Assembly (NCBI GenBank): GCA_002914845.1
Contig: JXTC01000070.1
Coordinates: forward strand, 889,349 to 953,348
DNA length: 64,000 nt
Direction: 5' to 3'
DNA from: Trema orientale
Taxonomy: Eukaryota; Streptophyta; Magnoliopsida; Rosales; Cannabaceae
The translations under genes were made by a program, and so were the position numbers. Shown here one piece after another: positions 36,890 through 52,559 of the stretch. The stretch's first letter is position 1. The number at the start of each line of letters is the position of its first letter. Under the pieces are notes generated by a model that had not been told where the DNA came from, ran no database searches, and saw only the letters and a list, made by a program, of their open reading frames with translations.

Positions 36890-37146
36890 ATCTCTTCTCC
36901 GGGCCCCACTATAATTCTAACACGCTTAAGAATACCGACCAATCACCGAGCTGCATCCAATGCACGTGACGCTCACGCGGGTCCTACACCCCTACCGATG
37001 ACTTTAGGCCCAAGTATAACACGTCAGCATCAATGATCCAAAGCCGAACCGCCTTTGTGTCCTCCTCTTCTCACTATAAATAAAGCCCCAGAGACACTAA
37101 CTCCTCATTGAATAATACGTGTTTTTCTCCGAGGTCGTTTATTCAG
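36890..37146 (+). promoter_or_regulatory. Promoter and 5' exon of eIF1 copy 2
   Basis: TATAAATA at 37075 follows CCGCCTTTGTGTCCTCCTCTT. The non-coding first exon ends GTCGTTTATTCAG at 37146; the UTR intron is 37147-38002. Upstream blocks AATCACCGAGCTGCATCCA (36951), ACACGTCAGCATCAATGATCC (in two halves near 37018) and CCGCCTTTG match copy 1 in order. Confidence 0.75.
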
Positions 37147-38066
37147 GTATATACTTCGCTTCTCTCTGGCTTTTTTTTCTTAATAATTTTTTTTTTTTGA
37201 ATTTTTGTTCTGGGTTTGTGATCCGCATTGTGATTGAATTGCTCTGTTTAGTTTTATCCGATCTTATGTTGATGATGACATGACGTACTTGGATTTGGGT
37301 CTCGTTTGTTTTGGCCTTTTATATTTGATTAGAGAGATTTTTTTGGAGCCTTAGTTTTCAAGGATTTCTTTGTTTTGCCATGAAAAGTATTAAACTATAT
37401 AAGATTATCTTTTAATTTTTGTGGGTTAGAAAATTTTTCAAAGGGATTTTTTTTTTTTTTTGGAACCTGTTACAGATAACATCTATTGCGCAAAAGGGTC
37501 TGTTAGTTTGTATCTTTCTCGAGTCTTTTCTCTAAAGATTCTATTACAATACAACACATCGTATAACTGTTTCTTTTCAATTCTTTTGGGAAAGATAAAA
37601 ATCTTGTGTTGATCACATCGTTGGGTTGGCCTTTTAATTTGGTGTTTGGGTATTATTGTTTTTGGCTTGAAATCCTATAGATCAGACCATAAGATCATGT
37701 TAAAATTTTATAACTTTATTTTTGTGTGTGTNATGAGGTGCTTCAAGAGGGTATCTATGTATTAGGTAAAGGCCTAAAGGGTCTGTTAATGTGGTTCTTT
37801 ATCTTTTAGCTAATGATTCTATCACATTGATATCATAACATCGTGTTAGTGTTTTAGAGCTTTGTTTTCGTTTTACAAGTTTGTTTTTATGGTATAACAC
37901 GTATTGGGTAAAGGGTCTTTGATTCTTATGGTGGAACTTTATTGTATGACTGAATTGGCTCTCTCTTGGAAATAGTCACTAACGGGTGGTTCTATTTTTC
38001 AGCTTCTATTGCGCTTGCAAACTACTCTTCACTCATTCGCTTCAGTTTTCCAAGCAAGAAAAGTAC

Positions 38067-38402
38067 ATGTTTGAATCAGACGTTCAGATCCCATCTGCTT
38101 ACGACCCATTTGCTGAGGCCGAGGAGTTTGCCGCCGGAGCCAAAGAGTACGTACACCTCCGAGTTCAGCAAAGGAATGGGAAAAAGTGCGTGACTACGGT
38201 ACAGGGGTTGGAGAAAGACTTGGACTACGAGAAGATCCTCAAGAATCTCAAGAAGGAGTTCTGCTGCAATGGCAATGTGGTACAGGATAAAGAGTTGGGC
38301 AAAATAATTCAGCTCCAAGGTGATCAGCGCAAGAAATTGTCCCAGTCTCTAGTTCGAGCTGGACTCGTCGACAAAGACCACATCAAGATTCATGGTTTTT
38401 GA
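38067..38402 (+). CDS. SUI1: Translation initiation factor eIF1 (SUI1), copy 2
   Basis: A single coding exon of 111 residues, starting MFESDVQIPSAYDPFAEAEE and ending DKDHIKIHGF. It keeps the SUI1 core (EYVHLRVQQRNGKKCVTTVQG, FCCNGNVVQDKELGKIIQLQ). Compared with copy 1 it has changes in the normally constant tail (KKLSQSLVRAGLVDKD instead of KNVSQFLVQAGLVKKD) and in the N-terminal linker. No stop or frameshift is present, so it is likely expressed, but the tail changes suggest looser constraint. The start was chosen because it matches the family N terminus and lies just after the UTR-intron acceptor (38002). ACAATAATAAAC near 38441 is a poly(A) candidate. Confidence 0.93.
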   Translation: MFESDVQIPSAYDPFAEAEEFAAGAKEYVHLRVQQRNGKKCVTTVQGLEKDLDYEKILKNLKKEFCCNGNVVQDKELGKIIQLQGDQRKKLSQSLVRAGLVDKDHIKIHGF

Positions 38403-39553
38403 AAACTTATGGTCATGTTGTTATGGTATTTATGAGCTGAACAATAATAAACTAGTGTCTTATGTGTGGGATTTATGAACTTTCCTGTCATTATAGTAGT
38501 AAGTTGAGTTTGAGTCGGACTTTGTTAGGTTTTTCTTTCTTGTTTTTGTTCTGTTTTCTTTCCTTTTGTGTTGGTTTAACACATGGGAATTTCAAGCACA
38601 TGTAATTGGATTCTATTGCTAGTAAGTATTGGAGGTTCTTTGGTTCCAAAACGTAGTTTTGGTTTATTTTGTGTGTTTATGTTTGCTAATTGCTATCCTA
38701 GTTCCTCTTTGGAAGCTCTCGGCTATGTGTTTGGGGGCTGTGTCACGAGTGTTTGGTTTCGTGAGTAGTTCGGCTTGAAGGTGGATGCACTGGAAATGAG
38801 TGTGACAGTGTTAAGATTTTGAACTCCCTAAAGAATCCTTGAAAATCAGCGGTTTTATGCGCTTTTGCTCGGATCCCAGATTAGCTTTTGGTTCTATGGT
38901 GCATAAAATTATCAATTTTTAGGTATCAATCAACATTTTTAATTCAAATTATTGTTTTAAATCATAGCATTGAGAGGATGTCTTGTGCTGACTTGTTCCT
39001 TACAAAGCTTTGCTTCTAGCAGTTTGTGTATATAACGGGGAAAAAAATAAAAATGAAAAATAAAAAATAAAAACCTACCCAAGGGATCTTTGCCAAATCC
39101 CGACTTTAGAACCTGTTTATTATTTTTCATTTTCCAATTTAGTGGTATAATTTAGTGGTATATATTTGCGTGCGCGCGTGTGTATAGCTGCTGTTCAATA
39201 GAGAGATGAAGCAATACCTGTAGGCTTGTAAACTTAAGTACACAACATCTTCTCTCTTTAAATAATTCCTTAAACATCTTCTCTCTTTAAATAATTCCTT
39301 CTTCAAACATCAACATAATGGAACAAATTCACTAAAATAACAAAATAATTAAAAGATGGTAACTATGCACAACTAGAAGTTGCAACTCAAAATCAATCCA
39401 AAACGAAGGTCCCGTACATTCAATGGCATACATTTTTTTCTTAGCCAGAAAGCATTTGTGGAGAGGAGCTTGCCATTGAGATGGCTCAGCCTCAAAGTCT
39501 ATCGATTTATGCATGTTGTCTTTGGAAGTAAGAATGGGAAAATACACATTGAT
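38403..39553. other. Convergent intergenic space between eIF1 copy 2 and the CDPK
   Basis: Holds both 3' UTRs and AT-rich DNA. A short direct repeat (AACATCTTCTCTCTTTAAAT) occurs twice near 39244-39300. No gene was seen. Confidence 0.5.
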
Positions 39554-43245
<3,692 letters not shown>

Positions 43246-46179
43246 TTATGAGACCAATATCTTAACCAGTTTGGATCAAATTGATTCACTAAAAGTTTGA
43301 ATCTTGAATTAGAAAAGAACCCAGATGAGAATTCGGAAACAGTATCCAAAATATGCTGAATTTCAGAAAAGGGGTTCAAGAAAAGTAAGGATTTTTCGGA
43401 TCAGAAATCCAAAAAGACGAACTGGGATACGATGAATTTAAGGAATTAGTTGATAGAGAAAAATCCCAGATAGAGACTTTGACAGAATATGAAAAGGAAC
43501 TTGACAAAGAAGTAAACTCTGGTTTGGGATTGGAGGAGCTATAATGGAAAACTGAACGAGAGTTATTTGGTTTGGCTTAAAGTTGGGGGCTTTGGAGAAA
43601 AGTCTGATAAAGAAAAAAGGATTAGATTAGAATAGAAGAAGAAGTTGGTCAACTGTTGAATTAAGTGGAATTGTTGAAACTTTCATGGCATGAAGAAAGA
43701 GAGAGGAAGTGGGGGAATCTTTTATAGTGAGAGGCAGCGGACAGTGGCTATGAAAACAAAGTTGTCAAGTTTCATTTTGTTTTTCTTTTCTTTATCTATA
43801 AGTGTAGTTCATGTATATATTTATATTATATGGTTTTGGATACAAATGGGAGGTTTTCTAGTGCTTGAAGAGTCTGATCTTTCATGAAAAAAAAAAAAAA
43901 ACAGAAGAACGGAGGGTCTGACTTTGAGTGATCTTTCTCATGAATAAACAAAATTTTCTCAATTAGATATCCCTAACTTCATGCCAAATTTTTAGCTGTA
44001 AACTTTATTAACACCTGGCTGGATGCACACAAATCACTCTTCAATTTCTTTCAATGTGGTCCATGGAGTTTTTCTTTTTGTAAATTTTCAAAGGTTTATT
44101 GTTGTGAATTTTGTAATTTTTGTTCTTTAAATCCCAAATTTTTGGTCATCAAATCTTAAATTTATTTTGCAAAATGATGCAGCTGTGAATGAGCTAAAAT
44201 AGCCGGGACAATGACAATCCAATTTAACCATGAGAAATCAAGTAAAAGAATAATTGGGTTTACACTAAGCCCTATAAAATCAATTAATAATAATAATAAT
44301 AATATTAGAGCCAGGTTGTTCATTTATCGCATTTTCACTTTTTTGGTTTTACTACCTGATATGTTGACAACACTAAAATAATTAGCCTTTTAAAAATATA
44401 AAGACATTACATATTATAATATAATCGGCATTCAATTAATGAGATTGGATAGTAAAATATATAGTAAAATATAGAATAGTTCTAACATAGCACTTCTCTT
44501 CATCTCAATTAGAATAAAAAAATATTTCCTATGTACCAAAATTTTTTCTTTTGAAGGTTCCGATGTACCAAATTTTAATCCATAGAAATTAATCTTATAA
44601 TTATCAACTGAGACTCATCATATCTGTTAACAATAAATAATTAACATATGATCATGCTTTTTTTTTTAATTTTATTTTTTGATCCGGATCATGTTTTATT
44701 TGATCACGATGAAAAGCATACAATGTCATGATGATGGAACACGGTTCCACGTAATGCGTTATGTGTATGCAACAGAAAGAGTAGCATTGTGGATCAGAAG
44801 GTTCAACTACTATTGGCATCGACATTTCGGAATCCGCAGTCATAGATCATCGTAGGGACTCAAAAGAGGACACGTGGCCACATGGGTATTTGTCGTGGTA
44901 TCTGCTGATATCAGAAACGTGCACTTGGGTTTTTTCTTTATACTTGGGTTTTCGTTAACTTGCTGCAAAAAGTCTAAAACAAAGTATTTTGTTTGGAATT
45001 ACTTGGTATTATTGCTTTTCACGCGGTTCTGATCACGTGAACCACACGCTTTTGTAGCAGTTTTTAAATTATTAATGTCATTTGAGTTTAACATAACATT
45101 CCATCAAAAAAAAAAAAAAAAGGGTTTAACATGTACAAAAAGGCAAAAGCTACTTTTCTGAGACGCAAACAAAAAACAGAAACTTCATTTGGTTACTTGG
45201 GGGAATAAATAATTAATGAGACTATCAAAGCAAATTTTTGTGATGTTTCTTTGGCTTTTTATTTCAGTTTAATTATAGGGCAACTTCTATGCTCGCTGAT
45301 TTCATTTCTTTGATTTTACCGCGTGGAAAAATATGATACATGTGTTGCAGCAGTTAATAACGAACACAAAAGTTGGCCTACTTTCACTTTTACCACTATT
45401 ACGAGGGATTACAATTTACATTTGCATGAGAGCTTAAAGAACTCTAATCTAGCATTTTTATATTGTGTGTAGAATAATATGTTTGGCCCTTTTATATAGA
45501 TAATAATGACTCAATTTTCGAGATGTGAATAAGAAACTAACTATGTAAAATTAAACACAATTTCGAGCAACAAATAATTATGAGTAATTATCCAATTTTA
45601 ATGAGGATAATTTCCATTAATGGTGGATTCTTGGCTCCTCGACATAATTAGGAAAGTTTCCCAAATCGATCGATTTCCTCCTTATTTCCTACTTGATGAA
45701 GACTGTGAATGTGAAGTTTTCTATTTAGCTAATCTTCTAGAGTTACATGTAATACTTTATTGTTCGCAATGGTGATCCCATTTATGAAGATAAAGTCGAT
45801 TAAGCATTAAGTGACCTCGTGACAGTGATCAACTATTTGATGGTCAAAACCACACAACAACATTTAACATGTTCTAACTTTGAGTGATTAGGAATATATA
45901 CTTCTAATTTTAAAAATTGAAATAGACAAATATAAAGAAAAAAATGTGTTGAGGCCCGAAATAAAAATGAAAAAAATAAATTGAAAAGATAATCATGATC
46001 CTATAAAGTTATAAACTAAACAAGTCCACTTTTTGTATGTAATAATTTGAAAAGACAAGGCTTACGCCTTATGGTATATGCTATAATCTTAAAAAAAAAA
46101 ATAAGGTAATTAATGTCTTTGTAGTTCAACCATGTACACATAGAGGGTATTTATTGAAAATTATCCTAAGCAATGCATT
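43246..46179. other. CDPK 5' flank and gene-poor AT-rich DNA
   Basis: The first few hundred bases should hold the CDPK 5' UTR and promoter; no certain TATA box was picked. An (AAT)n microsatellite lies near 44287-44304. The remainder is without recognisable genes. Confidence 0.45.
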
Positions 46180-46905
46180 AGTGTTCGTGGCCAGTTTGGC
46201 CGATCTGAACCCCAAAATATATACCAAAATACAGTGTGATTTGGCTAGTCTTCCAAGCTACACGATTTGTATAAGTCGATTAAAACCAACAAGCCAAATT
46301 GTACCTATATTTTGTGGTGCGGTCTAAGCAATTTCAAATTTTAGTTGATGTCATAATTTGAACTTATTTTTTGGGTAAAAATCAGCTTCCAAAGGAGGAA
46401 AAAAAAAATAAAACATGAGATATAACACGTCATTTACAAAATACCATCTAAAAATATAAAGATCTAAATTAAACATGACATCAACTAGACATTCATATCG
46501 TAATTAAATAAACCATCTAAAGTCTAAAGTCCAAATATCAATGCAAACATAACATAGTTAAAGGTTAGAACCAAATCGAAAGTTCGAATGTTCTGGTAAT
46601 TTGAAACTTGAGTTACAACCCTAAGGCTATTAAGCTTCTAAAGTGAGTGAGAGAGTTTTGGATTAGGCCTGATAAATATATATATTTTTAAAAAAACTTC
46701 TTATAAAACTAACACATGTTGACTAGTTTCGGTTTGAAATCGATTAGTTTTTGGTAAACTGTAGACTAAATCGAACCAGTTAGTTTACTAGTTTTTCAAT
46801 TCGTCATTGGCCGCAAATGAGCTACAACCACGCAGATTGGTTTCAATTGGTTTGGTATGGTCGATTTCTGCAGTTTGGCGGTTATTTTAAACACTCCTAA
46901 ATCAT
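46180..46905. repeat. Dispersed palindromic repeat, copy 2
   Basis: The partner of 35850-36610: it starts GTGTTCGTGGCCAGTTTGG and ends TTATTTTAAACACTCCTAA, with the same internal landmarks (ACACGATTTGTATAAGTCGA; GCAATTTCAAATTTTAG). It is non-coding. Confidence 0.5.
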
Positions 46906-46950
46906 ATAAAAGGAGTGATCGAGAAATTTTTATACCACCTTATGTTGTTA

Positions 46951-46954
<4 letters not shown>

Positions 46955-46990
<36 letters not shown>
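46955..46990. repeat. (TA)n microsatellite
   Basis: About 17 TA units directly before the GTTTGG-type element. Confidence 0.9.
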
Positions 46991-46991
<1 letters not shown>

Positions 46992-47535
46992 GGCTCGTTT
47001 GGTACGCAAGACTGGACTAGTAATTGGGATTGAATTGAAATGGATTATTTATTACTATATTGGATTTGGTGTAACACAAGACTAGAGCATAAATACATAA
47101 TAAAAATTTTATTAATATAGTTTTCATAATAATTTTTTTATGAAATAAGAAGATAAATATTTCATAAATTGGAGAGAGAAAACTAAACAATAATAAAATA
47201 AAATAAAGTATTTTTTAATTTTATTTTTGATAATTATTATATGTTTAAATTTATTTTTAATAGTTATACACAAATTTTTAAAATGGGATATGCATTTAAA
47301 AGACAAAAGATGAAAAACATTTTATCCAAAAAGAATTCACAAAAAAAAAAAAAGAGCGACGATCTTTTGCTGGGACTAAAAAAACTCAAGCTCTAAGTGA
47401 GACTATTTAGTCCCGTGCCATGGGCACTATTTTGGAGGCTAGATTCTTTTGTCTAGTCCACCAAAAGACCCAAACATAGGATTTGAATACAAAAGTTCAG
47501 TCCCTTCTTTTAGTCCAACCCTCCAAACTAGTCTA
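46991..47535. repeat. GTTTGG-type MITE-like repeat
   Basis: The left end reads CGGCTCGTTTGGTACGCAAG then ACTGGACTAG; the right part has CTAGTCCACCAAAAGACCCA and AGTCCAACCCTCCAAACTAG, which are roughly the inverse. Ends of this type are common in plant PIF/Harbinger or hAT MITEs. No target duplication is resolved. Confidence 0.4.
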
Positions 47536-47547
47536 TATATACATATA

Positions 47548-47798
47548 GGGCACCAATCCAGTAGGTATTTTTTTATTTTACCTATGTATAGGTATCAATT
47601 TGGCCAATAAAAATTTATCATGTATATTTTTTTATAGTAAAAAGTAAGAGAGAGAAATAGCATTAATGATGCACATCTTTTCATATACTTTATTATAGCT
47701 ATTGGATCACCATTAGATAATAATCTAACGGCTAAAAAAAAAAAAAAAACCTACACATAGGTGAAAAAAAAATAAAAATACCTACTAGATTGGCAACC
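47548..47798. mobile_element. Mutator-type MITE, copy 2 (251 bp)
   Basis: The same element as 482-725 in the same orientation, with GGGCACCAATCCAGTAGG on the left and GGTTGCCAATCTAGTAGG (reverse complement) on the right. Flanks ATACATATA (47539-47547) and ATATATATA (47799-47807) match at 8 of 9 bases, though the TA-rich context weakens this as proof of a target duplication. Confidence 0.8.
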
Positions 47799-47807
47799 AT
47801 ATATATA

Positions 47808-48839
47808 AAGTAAAGCACTCTAAGTTTACATCTCAACATTAGAGAGGAAGCGAGGTCAATGTGATTACTATTTAATCAAGCTAATTTTGTATATGACTAC
47901 TATACCTTACGCGCCATTATTTAGGCTTTTGATTGAAATGGTTTAGCAACATGTTCCTTTATGTTTATGAAGTAATTAATTCTTATCCCACCTTTTAAGG
48001 ACAATAAAACTAAGTTCTATGCAAAAAGTCCTTTTTTTTTTTTTCAGATAATTACTGAGAGAGAAAAAAAATGAGAAAGAAATAAAAGGGTACTTCTATT
48101 GGCATTTAGACAGCTTTCATTATATGAAACTGCATGGAAGCTGCAATGTCTTCTCAAAGTAACCAAAGTAAAAAAGAAGACAACTGGTACTTGGAAGGCC
48201 ATTTTTCGAGTGTTAAAACGTTTCGTTCAGGAAAAGTAACATAAATATATGATTTCAAAAAAAATAAAAAATGAAAAATAAAAAAAGAAGGATGGTGCTT
48301 ATAGTTTGTTATGGTCGGCCTCTGTAATATGTAAAATCTTATCTAGCGTAAAAGGGGAAGAAAAAAAAAAAGTAAAAATGTGTGGAGGTGTAATGGTTTC
48401 ATAATGCATGCCCATTTACGAGTGGTTATTGTTAAAATAAAAGCAACCAATAGTAGTGATGGTCATTTGGACAGAGCAGAGCCAACCAAGTTTGGCCGGC
48501 CCTACTCATAAATCATAATATATCATTACCAAAATATTTTAATGTGTCTTATATGTATACGATCTACCACCCTTACATCTCAGTGTGTCTCTCCTATATT
48601 CTAAAATGTTAATCACCCAAAAGCATAGGGAATGATATTTACTAGCATTAAGCTTTGTCATCTTCCAAACTGCATGTTGTCATATATTCTGTTTATTGAA
48701 TTATTGAGGAAATGCTTTGTTTTGTTTTGTTCTTCTTGCTTTTTATTAAAAATAAGGATAATATTAGTGAGTTAGCTAGGGTGTACTTTAGTCTCAAAAC
48801 CAAAGGTCCATGAGAAAATTAGGCTGTCTACAGCCAATT
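47808..48839. other. Intergenic, no gene recognised
   Basis: AT-rich with A-runs; no ORF, RNA gene or clear transposon boundary. Confidence 0.4.
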
Positions 48840-49150
48840 TAGAGAAGAATTACATATTTACAATGGGTTCAGTTTTTTTTTAATATAATATTACATTTTT
48901 CAGAAAAACACTACTTCCAAAAAAACATAACGAGTAACTAGTTTGAAAACTGATAATTAGTAACTAAATATATTTATAACTTACTTATAACTAATGTATA
49001 ATTGATAACTAATAATTAGTAATTAGTTTTTAAACATTACTAATTAGTAACTATTTTTTAAAATGGTGTTTTCTAAAAAAATTTAAAAAGTGGTAATTTT
49101 TTTAAAAAAAATTGGTACGAAAATTTGTGGGGTCAATTAGTATCATTTTT
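48840..49150. repeat. Dispersed AT-rich repeat related to 15480-15960
   Basis: Shares the ordered words GAGTAACTAGTTTG, GTAACTAAATATATTTATAA, ACTAATTAGTAACTATTTTT and AAAATTGGTACGAAAATTTG with the segment near 15700-15890. It is non-coding. Confidence 0.5.
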
Positions 49151-49351
49151 TTTTTTCATTTTTGTAAATAAAAGGAAAAGAGTTAGTAACCCAGGGTCCA
49201 TTTACCAATTGTTTGTCGGCCCTGATAACAAAGCCCATTTTCTGAGGGCTCAAAGCCGAAGTTTCATTCCATATGCTACCAAATCATCAATTATCCTGAT
49301 CTCAGGGGGAAAAAAAAAGGGGTCAATTGTCCCAAATTCTTAGGTCACGTT

Positions 49352-50726
49352 TGGTTACAGCGATGGAATGGTAATAGTAATAATAATGGCAATCAGAATA
49401 GAATGGAAAAGGAATGGTAGTGTTATTATGTTGTTTGGTTGGAGTTTTAGAATAAGTAGCTGAATGGGCATTATGTTGTTTGGTTGATGGTGGAAAGGAA
49501 TGGAATCAACTATATTATGACAAAAATACCCTCAAAAGTTAAAATGAATATTTAAGCAATTTAAACAATATTTAACATTAATTTATTTTTTTCAATGTCA
49601 CGTTTTTAATAGAAAAAACATACGTAGCGTGAAAAAAATATTAAACATAATATTTTAGAAAAATGAAAATAAAAAAAATCATATTTTATTCGTAAAATAT
49701 ATTGAAAAAAATTTCAATATTGATGCTATTATAACAGCTCCCAAATAGATACATTTTTTTTGGTAATTATATATATATTACGCACGTTCCTGCAAACTAA
49801 AGGAAAAAAAACAATATATATTTCTTAATATCTAATAATAGAACAAAGGAAACATCAGAGTGGGTGTTTTCTAACCCACCTCTAATTTCAACTTCTTCTT
49901 TCTTTCTTTTTTGTTTTTTTTTTTTTTTTTTGACGAAAATGACTTCTTCTTTCTCCTTGAATTTATCCAAAAGCTGAACACTTTTCAGCCTGAAGCCCAG
50001 AATTTTTACTTGTTTCTGGAGATGATGCAAAGTTATTGTTCATAACTGAAGGTTGCACTGACCCAGGTGAACTACTTAGAGACCGGTGACTCGTCATTCA
50101 ATTCCAATCACAAATGCTTTTTCTTTTATTAAAGAAATTAATTTTGTAATTTACTATGAGAAAAGTGACTGATCTTCAGCCACTGGAGTTGGATCTTAAA
50201 ATGGCACAGCCTTTGTAATCGACGAAGGATGGTCGGAGATGAAGCTTGGGGGCGGCAGAGCATCGATAGTTGTAGTGTGAAGAGGTCGGCAGTGGCAGAG
50301 CCAGTGTTGAGAAGCATCCATGGAGGAGGGTCCGAAATGAAGGTCAACGGCGGCAGTTGCGACGAAAAGGTCGGCAGCGGCGGAGGTGGAGTTGATGGCG
50401 AGAAGCGTCCACGTAGGAGGGTAGGTCGGCGGTGGCAGAGCATCAATAGAGGAGCAAAGTGTTGAAGGGTCTCAGTTTTTATTAGAGCTGTGTGAATAAA
50501 TCGTATGGAGCCAACATGGTCAATTAGGGAAGAAAAAAAAAGAATAGTGGAATGGAATAGGTTTCCACCCGATGTTAAGTGGAATACAATTCCACGAAAT
50601 TCTTTTCCAATGCTTTCCATTGGAATGCTTTCTTTTATTTGTATTTCTCAACCAAACACTGGAATTGCTCCATTTTGGAATGAATTCCTTTCCTTTCCAT
50701 TCCATTACTCCCAACCAAACATGCCA
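49352..50726. mobile_element. Probable PIF/Harbinger-type element (about 1.4 kb)
   Basis: The left end GGTCACGTTTGGTTACAGCG then ATGGAATGG is mirrored at the right end (reverse complement TGGCATGTTTGGTTGGGAGT then AATGGAATGG). TTA precedes the left end (49349-49351) and follows the right end, consistent with a 3-bp TTA target duplication. The interior has a conspicuously GC-rich stretch at 50220-50460. No transposase is recognised. Confidence 0.6.
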
Positions 50727-50842
50727 TTATAGTTTCTTTTCTTTATGTCTCTTATGTCATGACGTGTCAGAACCAAAATGGCAACATGGCAGCGGTGAGT
50801 TCAACAGAACTCAGACAAGATTTTTTTTTTTCCCTTTTCTTC

Positions 50843-51300
50843 GTAAAACTAGTCGTTATACCGCGTTTTTTTTGTAAAACTAGTCGTTATACCGCGTTTT
50901 ATACGAGTTGTATTAACATACATTAAGCCTAATTTATTATTAAGTTTAATGTATTTCAATATTAAAAGATATGTTTATCCTTATAGCATACATTAAGCCT
51001 AATTTATAATTAAGTTCAATGTATTTCAACATTAAAAGATATATTTATCAGTATACTTATTTTGATGAGACAAATGTAGTACAACTTTTTGATTTTCGAT
51101 GAACTCAATTTAATATAAAGAATTATTAATATTAAATTAAATATAATATTATATAAAATATTAAATTATGTATTTATCTATCTCTATATTTATTTTGACG
51201 AGACGAATGCAGTACAACTATTTGTTCAATGAACTAAATTTATTATAAGGTATCATTAATATTAAATTAAATACACTATTATATAATATATGTATATATT
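50843..51300. repeat. Three nested local direct repeats
   Basis: GTAAAACTAGTCGTTATACC occurs twice (about 50845 and 50873). CATACATTAAGCCTAATTTA occurs twice (about 50920 and 50988), with about 65 similar bases each. TATTTTGA(T/C)GAGAC(A/G)AATG begins a third pair near 51058 and 51189. This is replication-slippage-like growth in AT-rich DNA. Confidence 0.75.
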
Positions 51301-51624
51301 ACAACCAATCATAACATGAAAAAATAATAATAGGACCAATCATATCATGAAAAAGTAAATGTTAAATTAAGAATTTTCTAAAAATTTTAAAAATAGAATG
51401 ATGATCAAAGAAGCTATCAGAGTTTTTACACTTTCTTTTTGCTTCAGGCTTAATATATATATATATATATATAATTATTTAAGCTCAATTACCAGAGATA
51501 TGCCATCCTAACTTTTAGTTTACGTTCTCCTCTTCTTCTAAATATACCCAGGAAACCACCCGATTGTTGTTTGGTATTCTCAAGTCAAGTACACTGAACC
51601 AAATTACTCAACTCACAAGTAACA

Positions 51625-51771
51625 ATGTATAGCCATGGTAGGAATATGCTAGCCTCCAATCAGCTTATTGTGGATGAAACTATCAATGATGACGACTCTG
51701 TGGTCTTGCTTCCCCCTAGACACCATGCAAACACTCCAATTTCCCATGGTAGTCTCAAGTCTCAATATTAC
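51625..51771 (+). CDS. Short ORF (49 codons) interrupted by the 7-kb LTR element
   Basis: ATG at 51625 opens a frame that reads like real protein (begins MYSHGRNMLASNQLIVDETI, contains an acidic NDDDS and a LLPPRHH stretch). It runs to the last base of the ATTAC target site and then enters the LTR, where it stops after 10 more codons. In the reconstructed empty site the frame ends TAT TAC TAA, so the element landed exactly between the last codon and the stop. It could be a small-peptide gene or a first exon (CATG|GTAGTC near 51746 is a possible donor). I do not recognise it. Coding status is uncertain. Confidence 0.3.
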
Positions 51772-52273
51772 TGTAGATGCCAAATTCTACAATTGAATTT
51801 ATAGAGGGTCCATGACCACTTGTAATTCTGCATCCAGAAAAAATAGTTTAGGTTAATTTTTAGGTTGTACTCTTGAGAGCTGCCTACATACCTTTGTAGG
51901 GATCAAACCCTAATATAGTTTTGATTTCCTACAAAAGAGTAAAAAATCAGTGGAGGTCATATATAGAGAGAATTGGCTAGAAAAAAGGAGATGAAGATGC
52001 ATAATGATGAAGAAGACTACTTATTTATAGGCAAATAAGAGATATTTAATAAATAGGAAACTCTATTAATTAGATAATTAATAATTATCTTTTGGGTAAC
52101 CTAGTCATATTAGGATACTTACCAGATAATGCCTGATTTGAAATATGATTATCTGATATTTAAAAATAATAATTACCACTTTTCTGAAAATAGGGGACCC
52201 TATAAAAATACAAATACCTTTTGTAAGCCCCATATAGGCCATAAAATGAGCCATACGAATTTTATCCCCAACA
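51772..52273 (-). repeat. Left LTR of the 7-kb element (3' LTR)
   Basis: 502 bp, beginning TGTAGATGCCAAATTCTA and ending CCCCAACA on the plus strand. It aligns along its length to 58317-58837. Confidence 0.92.
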
Positions 52274-52559
52274 ATCAACCCCTCATTCCTCAGTGCGAGT
52301 TTACTCAGACTAAAGGAGTAGATGTAAAAGACTTTCTTTTGCCTCTATTCTTTCCTGCAATTCTTTATGTTATATAAGCGATATGCATTCACATAACATT
52401 TTCAGATAAGCATAGTCAATTGCATCAAGTAGCCAAATAATCACATGTTATAAATTTTCATAAAAAAAATAGAAGCAATTATTAAGTAGAAATTGGCTCG
52501 CCAGAATAGGACTACATTATACCAAGTGTGTAACGTCCGGGAGGATTCTACACCTAACC

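Noticed and set aside
37732-37732. Single N in the eIF1 copy 2 UTR intron
   Set aside because: An assembly ambiguity, not a biological feature; the same applies to 55776.
50138-50620. 160-residue minus-strand ORF
   Set aside because: It lies across the GC-rich island of a transposon; composition alone explains the open frame, and no family signature was seen.
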